Source: a virus. Taken from it: DNA of 44,642 nt. The notes under the pieces are model-generated. The model was given only the letters and a program-made list of their open reading frames with translations, had not been told where the DNA came from and ran no database searches. This document shows, in pieces, positions 28,394 to 35,257 of this stretch. The DNA lies in the IMG/VR virus record IMGVR_UViG_3300021403_000022, positions 1 through 44,642 of that record, one strand, 5' to 3'. Numbering within the stretch: position 1 is the stretch's first letter; every line of letters starts with the position of its first letter. The translations under genes were made by a program, and so were the position numbers.

Positions 28394-28436
28394 TAGTCTT
28401 GTTGGTGCGGGCAGTCCGCTCGCATCGACCGAGGAG
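28394..28436 (+). promoter_or_regulatory. promoter, stem-loop and CGACCGAGGAG cassette
   Basis: The clearest copy. AAGCGCGCATCGTGTGCTAG opens the promoter; -10 TAGTCT is at 28394-28399 with a TGC extension, and a TCGACT -35-like hexamer 17 nt upstream. GCGG (28407-28410) and CCGC (28416-28419) form a stem near the predicted 5' end. The 11-mer is at 28426-28436, 6 nt before the ATG at 28443. Confidence 0.75.
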
Positions 28437-28442
28437 GCAAAG

Positions 28443-28850
28443 ATGGGACTTCTGACCAGGGCGCTTGTGCCCCGCAGCGTGCGTCGAGCGACGCACCCCG
28501 TACGGACGGCCAAGAGCGCCGTCACCCCGCGCGTCGTCAAGCAGGCGCGCAATGTGATGAACCCGGTGGACAGCGCCGTCTACTACGGCATCGAGCGTCC
28601 GCTGAACACGAAGCCGCGCAAGAGCAGGAAGGGAACGACCCAGGCGCAGCAGGTGGAGTACGAGTACGTCGAGCAGGTAGAGGCCAACACGCCCGAGAAG
28701 GACCGGGCGATCAGCCGGATCGTGCTTGCCGTCGCCGCTGTTGTGATCGTCGCGTACGTTGTCCTGAGCCTGATCTTCGGGTGGGTGCCAGTGCTCCTAT
28801 CGACCATCGCCTTCGCGTACGTTGCGTACAAGATCGTGACCATCCGATAA
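28443..28850 (+). CDS. two-TM membrane protein with basic N-terminus
   Basis: 135 residues. The first 65 are basic (RALVPRSVRRATHPVRTAKS), followed by an acidic QVEYEYVEQVEANTPEKDRA and two C-terminal transmembrane helices (SRIVLAVAAVVIVAYVVLSL and VPVLLSTIAFAYVAYKIV). Monocistronic with its own strong promoter cassette, so likely needed at high level. No family recognised; a membrane-associated host-takeover factor would fit but is inference. Confidence 0.65.
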   Translation: MGLLTRALVPRSVRRATHPVRTAKSAVTPRVVKQARNVMNPVDSAVYYGIERPLNTKPRKSRKGTTQAQQVEYEYVEQVEANTPEKDRAISRIVLAVAAVVIVAYVVLSLIFGWVPVLLSTIAFAYVAYKIVTIR

Positions 28851-28865
28851 GCACGTATCGTGTGC

Positions 28866-28907
28866 TAGTCTTGTGAGTGCGGGCAAGTGCCCGAATCGAC
28901 CGAGGAG
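28866..28907 (+). promoter_or_regulatory. promoter, stem-loop and CGACCGAGGAG cassette
   Basis: AAGCACGTATCGTGTGCTAG, -10 TAGTCT at 28866-28871; CGGGCA (28880-28885) is inverted by TGCCCG (28888-28893); the 11-mer is at 28897-28907, 8 nt before the ATG at 28916. Nearly the same promoter sequence as at 28394. Confidence 0.75.
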
Positions 28908-28915
28908 CAGTTCTG

Positions 28916-30466
28916 ATGACCACCACCCTGAAAGCCGTTTACGAGCGCCAGCAAGCCGCGTACGAAGCACAGCGCGAGGTGTCCGCCGCCTACGAAGACA
29001 TCTACTGGAGCCTGGAGCCCAAAGCACGCGCCAGCGCCAACGTGTACGACCACCCCGTCGTGATCGCCGCGCAGAAGCACGCCGAGAAGCTCGTCGCCGA
29101 AGTCGCCGCGTTGCGCGAAACGGTCGGCGGGCGCGTGTTCCGCGTCGTTGACAGCAAGCTGCCCGAGCTGACCGCCCGGATCGCGAAGCTGAACAAGAAA
29201 GCGATCCGGCTTGGAACCGACCCGATCCTCCTGACCGTCTCCGGCGAGAAGGACCAGATCACCCGCAAGGTCCCCGTCGTGGACTCCGTGACCAGCGCGC
29301 TCCACGAGATCGAGGGCACCTGGTCCGAGTTCACCGAGGAGGTCGTGGACTTCACGTACATCACCGTGGACGGTCCCACTCCGATGCTCGCCGGGTTCGT
29401 GTTTCTCGCGACCCTCGACCACGACGCTGACCAGGGCGCTGACGAAAGCGTCGGCATCCGCCGCGCGCCCGTCGGAACCGGCCTGGTCAACCAGATCGGT
29501 GAGGAGGCCGCTGCCGCTGTTGAGGCCAATGACCTGACTGCTTACCGGCACGCCGGACCTGACTGCGACCACTGCAAGTTCGACCGCAAGCGCAAGCAGA
29601 CCTACGTGCTGTACGAGGTCGCGACCGGGCAACTGCGCCAGATCGGCACCAAGTGCGTCAAGGACTACATCCCGAACGCGAACAACCCCGAGAAGGTCGC
29701 AGCGTGGGCAGAGTGGCTTGAGGGCCTGTACACCGACCTCGGGTTCGAGAGCGGCGGCGGGTTCGGTGACATCGAGGTCGGGTCGGGTCGCCCCGCGATT
29801 CCGACGCTCGGCTACTTGACGAACGTCGCGGCGATGATCCGCACAGTTGGGTGGACGCCCCGCTGGACGAAGGACCACTACGGCGAGTTCTCCCGCAACT
29901 ACGGCGCGACCGCCGACAAAGCGAAGGACAACTTCCTGGAGCGTGACGAGAAGCTGCGGACTCCGCTGTCAGCCGAGGATCTGGAGCTGGCGACCACGGC
30001 GCTGACGTGGGTGCGCGACGACCTCGCTGAGCGCGACGAGATCAACGAGTTCGAGCACAACCTCACGACATACGCCAAGAGCGACTTTCTGCCGGAGAAG
30101 GGCGACGGGTTCATCGCGTCGATCATCGGCGCGTACCAGCGCGAACTGGCACGCAAGCTGGAGGCCGAGAACGCCAAGAACTCCGAGTGGATCGCAGCGG
30201 TCGGCGAGCGGATCAAGGACCTGACGTTCACCGTCACGTTCGTCAAGGGCTTCGAGGGCGACTATGGCACCCGGTGGCTGACCAAGGGCTACGACGCCGA
30301 CGGCAACCAGATCGTTTGGTGGGGTGCCGGTGGCCTGGATCAGGGCACGACCTACACCTGCTCAGCGACGGTCAAGAAGCACGAGACGGACAGCTACAAC
30401 GGTGGCGCGAAGGTCACGCAGGTCACGAACCTCCGCTCGATCAAAGAGGTCCAGGCGGTCGCGTAA
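28916..30466 (+). CDS. large zinc-containing phage protein, possible nucleic-acid binder
   Basis: 516 residues. N-terminal coiled-coil and alpha/beta part (KAVYERQQAAYEAQREVSAA; GGRVFRVVDSKLPELTARIA). At 217-247 it has CDHC, FDRKRKQTYVLYEVATGQLR and GTKC, a treble-clef-like zinc site of a kind found in a widespread phage family. A helical middle (about 330-440) and a C-terminal beta domain (TFTVTFVKGFEGDYGTRWLT ... YTCSATVKKHETDSYNGG) resembling an OB-fold complete it. That composition suggests DNA or RNA binding, possibly replication or recombination. It has its own strong promoter. Confidence 0.65.
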   Translation: MTTTLKAVYERQQAAYEAQREVSAAYEDIYWSLEPKARASANVYDHPVVIAAQKHAEKLVAEVAALRETVGGRVFRVVDSKLPELTARIAKLNKKAIRLGTDPILLTVSGEKDQITRKVPVVDSVTSALHEIEGTWSEFTEEVVDFTYITVDGPTPMLAGFVFLATLDHDADQGADESVGIRRAPVGTGLVNQIGEEAAAAVEANDLTAYRHAGPDCDHCKFDRKRKQTYVLYEVATGQLRQIGTKCVKDYIPNANNPEKVAAWAEWLEGLYTDLGFESGGGFGDIEVGSGRPAIPTLGYLTNVAAMIRTVGWTPRWTKDHYGEFSRNYGATADKAKDNFLERDEKLRTPLSAEDLELATTALTWVRDDLAERDEINEFEHNLTTYAKSDFLPEKGDGFIASIIGAYQRELARKLEAENAKNSEWIAAVGERIKDLTFTVTFVKGFEGDYGTRWLTKGYDADGNQIVWWGAGGLDQGTTYTCSATVKKHETDSYNGGAKVTQVTNLRSIKEVQAVA

Positions 30467-30469
30467 GCT
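30464..30469 (+). promoter_or_regulatory. -10 element overlapping a stop codon, leaderless
   Basis: TAAGCT includes the TAA stop of the preceding gene and ends exactly 6 nt before the ATG at 30476. There is no SD. Transcription would start at the A of ATG. Confidence 0.5.
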
Positions 30470-30475
30470 GCGACC

Positions 30476-31252
30476 ATGAGCACGTCCCAGCCAGATCGCT
30501 CGCAGGACTGGCTGGGACAACCGCTCTACGTGGACCTGGATGAAAACCCGCGCCTGTACGTAGACCTCACGACCCCGTACGTCGCGCCAAGCAACATCAC
30601 GCCACCTCCGCTGCCGGATGATCCGACCGTCGAGGAGCCGACCATGCTCGCCACCGCCACGTCGGAAGCCGGTCCGCTCGCCATCACGACAGAGGTCGCA
30701 GCACCACCCGACAGTTTGATCGTCGTTTCCGTCGCAGCGTTCAGCGGGACGGTCACTGCCATCGCCAACAGCGACACGCCGCTGACCTGGACTGTCAACT
30801 CCAGCCCCATCGGCGATAACACGAACGCCGTGAACATCTGCACCGCCAAGGCCGGATCGGATGGGTTGCCCGCTGGCAGCACGATCACGGTTAGCATCTC
30901 GTCGGCGAGCCAGACGATGGTCGGTCTGGCTGCCGCGTTCCCTGGGGCCAGCGATGTCGTGAACGCAACGTCGGGCAACCTCAATGGTCGCAGCGTCACT
31001 GACTGGGACGCTGGCCTGCTGACGCCCGTGGCCGCGAACAACCTGCTGGTCGCCGCCGGGTACAACAGCGGTGAGACTACGACCAATACGTTCACCAACG
31101 CCGAGGATCTGGCGGCGGTGTCCCAGGACGACCGGACCGTGGCCGTGGGGTATGTCCTGAACGCTCCCGCTGAGAGCATCACGCTCGCTGGGCTGTGGGC
31201 GGATGCGGCCAACTTCTCCCCCGCTGTTGCGGTTGCCCTCAGCGTGATTTGA
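30476..31252 (+). CDS. beta-rich virion or fibre protein
   Basis: 258 residues. The N-terminus (SQPDRSQDWLGQPLYVDLDE) looks like an attachment segment; from about residue 60 the protein is a beta sandwich rich in Thr, Ser, Ala and Val (SLIVVSVAAFSGTVTAIANS; GSTITVSISSASQTMVGLAA; NNLLVAAGYNSGETTTNTFT). Low charge and no signal peptide fit a tail-fibre or decoration protein assembled in the cytoplasm. It is the first of three adjacent fibre-type genes. Confidence 0.65.
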   Translation: MSTSQPDRSQDWLGQPLYVDLDENPRLYVDLTTPYVAPSNITPPPLPDDPTVEEPTMLATATSEAGPLAITTEVAAPPDSLIVVSVAAFSGTVTAIANSDTPLTWTVNSSPIGDNTNAVNICTAKAGSDGLPAGSTITVSISSASQTMVGLAAAFPGASDVVNATSGNLNGRSVTDWDAGLLTPVAANNLLVAAGYNSGETTTNTFTNAEDLAAVSQDDRTVAVGYVLNAPAESITLAGLWADAANFSPAVAVALSVI

Positions 31253-31255
31253 CGC

Positions 31256-31345
31256 ATGCGCCGTTGGTGGCGGCGACGGCGATCCATCTGGAGGCGCTGG
31301 CGGCAGCGGCGATCCATCTGGGACCTAGCAGCAACCTCGCCTTAG
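31256..31345 (+). CDS. possible 29-residue Arg/Trp-rich peptide
   Basis: A short ATG frame of [14 protein letters not shown] followed by [15 protein letters not shown] lies 3 nt after the preceding stop and in the same frame. It spans two copies of a 24-bp direct repeat. The alternative is that the +1 frame, which reads [19 protein letters not shown], is a Gly-rich C-terminal extension of the preceding protein after a frameshift or sequencing error. No SD was seen. Listed because the composition is striking. Confidence 0.25.
   Translation: MRRWWRRRRSIWRRWRQRRSIWDLAATSP
31268..31321 (+). repeat. two direct repeats of 24 bp, 30-bp period
   Basis: Units at 31268-31291 and 31298-31321 share TGGCGG...CGGCGATCCATCTGG with three mismatches in the centre. 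Repeats of this type fit Gly-rich coding sequence, either present or degenerating. Confidence 0.6.
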
Positions 31346-31348
31346 CAT
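31343..31348 (+). promoter_or_regulatory. -10 element for a leaderless transcript
   Basis: TAGCAT ends 7 nt before the ATG at 31356, with no SD between. It resembles the TAGTAT boxes before 35258 and 41078. Confidence 0.45.
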
Positions 31349-31355
31349 CTCGGGC

Positions 31356-32540
31356 ATGGCGACGCTGACCGGCCCGTGGCTGATGAAACGCGGGGCATTG
31401 GCCCCGCCGTACCGGGCGACGCTTCGCCAGGCGAACGGCGCAGCCATCGACCTGTCGCTGTATGACCACGTGAACTTCTTGATGCGCGAGCGCAACACAC
31501 TCACGCCCATCGTGGACGCCGAGGTCGCGATCCTTCAGGAGGGCGATGCTGAGACGGGCACGAACGTGGGGATGGTCGAGTACGACTGGGTGGCTGGCGA
31601 CACCGACACGACCGGCGACTACTACGCCGAGTTCGCGATCTACGACGACCAGGGGAACATCGTTCTGCGCGTCCCAAGCGACGACTACCAAGAGGTCCGG
31701 ATCGTCGGGAACCTCTCGACCGTGCAGATGGACAACGGCAACGGCAACGGCAACGGTGGCTCGGGACCTGGTGAGACTGGCCCAACCGGACCGACTGGTG
31801 ACACCGGACCGACCGGCCACACAGGACCCACCGGGCCGACTGGCGCGACGGGACCAGCAGGCCCTGCCGGACCAACCGGTCCCGCTGGCGCAACCGGGAT
31901 CGCCGGACCGACAGGAGCAACTGGAGCGCCAGGCGTCGTGGGAGCAACCGGCACGCAGGGTGTCGCCGGACCTGCGGGACCGACAGGCGCGACGGGCACG
32001 GCAGGACCAACCGGACCGCAGGGCGACGCTGGACCCGCCGGGGCGACAGGCTCACCCGGCACGCCCGGCGCGACCGGAGCGCCAGGCACCCAAGGTGTCG
32101 CCGGACCGACCGGACCGACTGGCGCAGCCTCAGTCGTACCAGGACCAACCGGGCCGACGGGCGCAACAGGGTCTGTGGGCTCACAGGGGCCTACTGGAGC
32201 GACAGGCGCGACCGGTCCGGCAGGACCGCCCCAGATCGCCGGAACCGTGCAGACAGGCGCTGCCTACACGTTCGCGCTCGCGGACGCGGGCACGGTGGTC
32301 GAGGGCAACAGCGCCACCGCGCAAACGTTCACGATCCCACCGCACGCGACCGTCGCGCAAGCCGTCGGCGCTGTGATCGAGGTGTTCCAGTACGGCGCAG
32401 GACCAATCACGATTGCTGCCGGGGCCGGGGTCACGTTGCGCTCGGACGGCGGCAGGGTCAAGACCGCCGCGCAGTACGCGACCATCGGGCTGCGCCAACG
32501 CGCGACCGATGAGTGGGTTTTGAGCGGCGATCTCGCGTAA
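31356..32540 (+). CDS. tail fibre/baseplate protein: BppU-like N-terminus, collagen stalk, beta tip
   Basis: 394 residues without signal peptide. Residues 1-118 ([46 protein letters not shown]) follow the pattern of BppU N-terminal domains that fix fibres to the baseplate. [11 protein letters not shown] hinges to a Gly-X-Y stalk at about 137-293 ([13 protein letters not shown]). The C-terminal 100 residues are a beta domain ([20 protein letters not shown] ... [12 protein letters not shown]) found at the tips of many actinophage fibres. Probably a trimeric host-binding fibre. Unlike the collagen-like proteins at 6694, 13444, 25369 and 26478, this one has virion-type ends. Confidence 0.8.
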   Translation: MATLTGPWLMKRGALAPPYRATLRQANGAAIDLSLYDHVNFLMRERNTLTPIVDAEVAILQEGDAETGTNVGMVEYDWVAGDTDTTGDYYAEFAIYDDQGNIVLRVPSDDYQEVRIVGNLSTVQMDNGNGNGNGGSGPGETGPTGPTGDTGPTGHTGPTGPTGATGPAGPAGPTGPAGATGIAGPTGATGAPGVVGATGTQGVAGPAGPTGATGTAGPTGPQGDAGPAGATGSPGTPGATGAPGTQGVAGPTGPTGAASVVPGPTGPTGATGSVGSQGPTGATGATGPAGPPQIAGTVQTGAAYTFALADAGTVVEGNSATAQTFTIPPHATVAQAVGAVIEVFQYGAGPITIAAGAGVTLRSDGGRVKTAAQYATIGLRQRATDEWVLSGDLA

Positions 32541-32549
32541 GGGCGATCC

Positions 32550-33758
32550 GTGAGCATCATCACGCCCTCGCGCAGACGGGCCTATGCGACCAGTCCAGGC
32601 GGCGTTGTCCTGCCGCAGCTCACGCTGACGCAGGTCGCGTCAGACGACTTCAACCGGGCCAACGGTGCGCTCGCCGGAACGAACGGGTGGATCGCGACCG
32701 CTGACGGCAGCCCCGCGATCACCGCCAACGAACTGTCCGGGGTCGGAGCGTCGCTGGCTGGCGCGTACCGCCCCGAGCTGTACAGCGGCGACCAGTACGC
32801 GCAAGGAGTCGTCGGATCGCAGAACAACATCTCCGCCGACTTCGTGGGGCTGACGCTGCGTCACAACGCGAGCACCAACGCCGAGTACGCGATGCTCTAC
32901 TACATCAACGGCACCACCCCGGCGCTGAACTTCTACTACCGCCTCGCGCCCGGCACGTACACGCAGATCGGCGGACAGTCACTCCCCGGCGCTGGGCTCG
33001 CGCCCGGCACGGTGCTCCAGTTTTACGTCATCGGCAACGTGCTCGTGGGGCTAGTCAACGGCGTTCAGATGATGTCGCTGATCGACAACCAGATCCCGTC
33101 CGGCGGCGTGCCTGGGGTGATCACGTTCGGTGGGATGACGATGGACAACTACGTCTGCGGGAACGCGAGCATGGGCGCGTCGTTGGGTGCGGCCATCGGC
33201 ACCGACAACTTCAACCGCGCGAACGGCAACGCCTCCACCGGGCAGTCGGCGTTCTGGACCGCTGTCACCGGCACGTTCAGCGGTGTCGCGAGCCACGACG
33301 GGGTGATCGTCTCTAACGAGCTGAACGTCTCCGACGCGAACCATCACACCGCCGCGCGAGTCGAGACGTACAACGCCGACCAGTGGGCGTCCATCGGGAT
33401 GGGCTCGACGCCACCACCAACCGGCTCGGGCGCGTTCGTCGGCGTGATCCTCCGGTGGAACGGGACGCAGGGCTACATGTTCTGCTACTTCCTCAACGTC
33501 CCGGTCAGCTACCGGATCTACTTCATCCAGACCGGCACCTCCTCGGTCGAGCTGGGCGCTGGCTGCCCCGCGCACGGGTCGAACACGAACCCGACCGGCA
33601 CCATCTACACCGGGGTCGCGAAGGGCACTCGACTCTCGATCAGGGTCAACACCTGCGAGGTCTTCTCCGTCACCGACACGCGAGCGACCGTCGGACAGCC
33701 TGGCTACCAGATTTTTCCGACGACGACCGCCGACAACTTCGCCGCCGGAAACGCCTAG
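32550..33758 (+). CDS. tail-fibre protein with two jelly-roll-like domains
   Basis: 402 residues from a GTG. A short N-terminus precedes two tandem domains of about 190 residues, each opening with FNRANG (DDFNRANGALAGTNGWIATA and DNFNRANGNASTGQSAFWTA) and continuing with a lectin/LamG-like beta pattern (FVGLTLRHNASTNAEYAMLY; AFVGVILRWNGTQGYMFCYF). Such domains usually bind glycans. It is likely a receptor-binding or cell-wall-binding fibre component encoded next to the collagen fibre. Confidence 0.75.
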   Translation: MSIITPSRRRAYATSPGGVVLPQLTLTQVASDDFNRANGALAGTNGWIATADGSPAITANELSGVGASLAGAYRPELYSGDQYAQGVVGSQNNISADFVGLTLRHNASTNAEYAMLYYINGTTPALNFYYRLAPGTYTQIGGQSLPGAGLAPGTVLQFYVIGNVLVGLVNGVQMMSLIDNQIPSGGVPGVITFGGMTMDNYVCGNASMGASLGAAIGTDNFNRANGNASTGQSAFWTAVTGTFSGVASHDGVIVSNELNVSDANHHTAARVETYNADQWASIGMGSTPPPTGSGAFVGVILRWNGTQGYMFCYFLNVPVSYRIYFIQTGTSSVELGAGCPAHGSNTNPTGTIYTGVAKGTRLSIRVNTCEVFSVTDTRATVGQPGYQIFPTTTADNFAAGNA

Positions 33759-33779
33759 CCTCAAGCGCACAGCGTGTGC

Positions 33780-33825
33780 TAAGCTGTAGGTACCGCACAA
33801 GAGAGGTGCGGCATCGACCGAGGAG
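33780..33825 (+). promoter_or_regulatory. promoter, stem-loop and CGACCGAGGAG cassette
   Basis: AAGCGCACAGCGTGTGCTAA, -10 TAAGCT at 33780-33785; CCGCAC (33793-33798) pairs perfectly with GTGCGG (33806-33811); the 11-mer is at 33815-33825, 6 nt before the GTG at 33832. Confidence 0.75.
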
Positions 33826-33831
33826 GCTCAA

Positions 33832-34179
33832 GTGAGCACCAGATACGACACGACGACGCACTGCCACTGCGGCGCGGCGTACAACGGGAGCGACCACTGC
33901 CCGGTCTGCGCCTGCGAGCAATACGAGTCCGGCGACTGCGGCCACGAGGCCACGATGGAGGAGCACGGCTGCGCCTGGCTGATCGAGGTCGCGAGCGGCA
34001 ACCCCGAACCCGACTTCCCCGAGGACCTCTACAAGGTGGTCGAGTGCGGCGGGAAGCTGACCTTCAACCAGTACGGCTCCTGGACCTGCGAATACGGCCA
34101 CGAGCACGTCAGTTTCGATGACCCGGCGCGTGACGCGTACGAGGCCGAGCAGGCGTTCACAGAGCGGCAGGAGGGATGA
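33832..34179 (+). CDS. Cys/His-rich zinc protein
   Basis: 115 residues. HCHCGAAYNGSDHCPVCACE in the first 30 residues supplies two CxC/CxxC pairs, and CGHEATMEEHGC and CEYGHEH add further ligands, so at least one and possibly two zinc ions are likely. GTG start set by the cassette. First gene of the operon 33832-34989. Function unknown. Confidence 0.65.
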   Translation: MSTRYDTTTHCHCGAAYNGSDHCPVCACEQYESGDCGHEATMEEHGCAWLIEVASGNPEPDFPEDLYKVVECGGKLTFNQYGSWTCEYGHEHVSFDDPARDAYEAEQAFTERQEG

Positions 34180-34517
34180 CCATGAGCTACGAGTTCGACT
34201 TCGATCCGTACGACATCGACCCGCGCGTCGAGGATGCCTACGACGCCTGGGTCGAAGCGCAGCACGACAAGTGGGCAGAAACCGCGACCGAGTGCGGCAA
34301 CTGCGGCCACCTGTGGCAGGCCGAATACCACCGCGCGACCCGCATGGACCCCGGCTACTACGAGCAGCCCGACTGCCCCGCGTGCGGCGAGTGGCAGATC
34401 GGCGACGACGCACCCGAGCGTGAGGTGCCCGAACCGCCGAAAGCGGACACCGGGTGGATCGCCGACCTGTTCGCCGAGCAGTTCCCTGCCGATCCCAACG
34501 CGGAGCAGCCGTTCTGA
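34176..34517 (+). CDS. acidic zinc-ribbon protein
   Basis: 113 residues. A very acidic N-terminus (SYEFDFDPYDIDPRVEDAYD), then CGNC at about 40-43 and CPAC at about 68-71, a four-Cys zinc ribbon, and an acidic tail (ADLFAEQFPADPNAEQPF). ATGA overlap upstream; TGATG overlap downstream. DNA-mimic or adaptor roles are possible from the charge but unproven. Confidence 0.65.
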   Translation: MTMSYEFDFDPYDIDPRVEDAYDAWVEAQHDKWAETATECGNCGHLWQAEYHRATRMDPGYYEQPDCPACGEWQIGDDAPEREVPEPPKADTGWIADLFAEQFPADPNAEQPF

Positions 34518-34837
34518 TGCCCGCCGAGATCGTCACCCTCGAAGACTGCGCGAGCTGCTTCGGCGTCTACGACGTGGAGGGCTCCAAGGGCGACCAGTAC
34601 ATCGTCCAGTTCCACGGCGAAACGGGCGTTCACTGCACCTGCCCCGGCTTCAAATACCGCCAGGACTGCAAGCACGTATCGAGCGTTTACAAGACCGCGT
34701 GCATGTACAACCCGCAGTACAACAAAGGCAAGCCGGAACCGAAGATTCGCCCGCGCGACTACACCTACGACCAGTTCTCCAAGACGCCGTGCCCAGCGTG
34801 CGGCGGACCAACGGTCTACGTCAGGCGAGCGGTATGA
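34517..34837 (+). CDS. SWIM-type zinc finger protein
   Basis: 106 residues. GETGVHCTCPGFKYRQDCKH holds the CxC...CxH signature of SWIM domains (C40, C42, C51, H53), normally DNA- or protein-binding. Additional pairs CASC (11-14) and CPAC (near 92) suggest a second site. Some phage and plasmid proteins of this size carry a single SWIM. Possible role in DNA transactions; partner unknown. Confidence 0.7.
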   Translation: MPAEIVTLEDCASCFGVYDVEGSKGDQYIVQFHGETGVHCTCPGFKYRQDCKHVSSVYKTACMYNPQYNKGKPEPKIRPRDYTYDQFSKTPCPACGGPTVYVRRAV

Positions 34838-34989
34838 CCCGCGAACACGACCTGCGCGAGCACCTCCGCACCGTGGAGGCGCAGATCGCAGACGCGCGCC
34901 GCGACGGCCACAAAAGCCTGCTGCGCAACCTCCAACGCGAACGGCGGGCTATCCTCGACGCGCTCACCGCGTACGACAAGGCAATGTGA
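34834..34989 (+). CDS. 51-residue helical protein
   Basis: A single long charged helix: REHDLREHLRTVEAQIADAR, RDGHKSLLRNLQRERRAILD, ALTAYDKAM. ATGA overlap with the SWIM protein gene. It may be a coiled-coil partner of it. Function unknown. Confidence 0.6.
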   Translation: MTREHDLREHLRTVEAQIADARRDGHKSLLRNLQRERRAILDALTAYDKAM

Positions 34990-34996
34990 TCATCCG

Positions 34997-35203
34997 TTGG
35001 TAGTGGCGACTGACGCGCTCTACATTCTGCTCACAGTCGTCTTCTTCAACGGGCTCGCGTTCGGCGGCGGCTGGTACGGCGAGAAGCTGCTCTACCGCCA
35101 CCGGCACCGCATCGCTCACGCTGTGCTTCAACAGCGACGGCTGCCGTGGCTGTGGCGCGAGCGGATCGTCAAAGCGCTCTACCGCCTGTACCCACTGCGC
35201 TAG
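34997..35203 (+). CDS. small single-TM protein with basic tail
   Basis: 68 residues if started at TTG 34997; GTG at 35003 is equally possible. One hydrophobic segment (ALYILLTVVFFNGLAFGGGW) is followed by a strongly basic, amphipathic C-terminus (YRHRHRIAHAVLQQRRLPWL, WRERIVKALYRLYPLR). No SD is visible. Last gene before the head operon. Unknown function. Confidence 0.5.
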   Translation: MVVATDALYILLTVVFFNGLAFGGGWYGEKLLYRHRHRIAHAVLQQRRLPWLWRERIVKALYRLYPLR

Positions 35204-35239
35204 CCCACCAGAATCAAAGTGTGGGCCTGTGCAAAACGG

Positions 35240-35251
35240 GTCTTAGTATCG
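35240..35251 (+). promoter_or_regulatory. virion-gene promoter, leaderless type
   Basis: The 12-mer GTCTTAGTATCG, with -10 TAGTAT at 35244-35249, recurs unchanged at 41022-41033. The hexamer ends 8 nt before the ATG at 35258 and there is no SD, so the protease-scaffold mRNA is probably leaderless. Confidence 0.55.
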
Positions 35252-35257
35252 CGTGGC

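Noticed and set aside
31790-32230. Dense short repeats as a CRISPR array or satellite
   Set aside because: They are in-frame Gly-X-Y codons without fixed repeat and spacer lengths.
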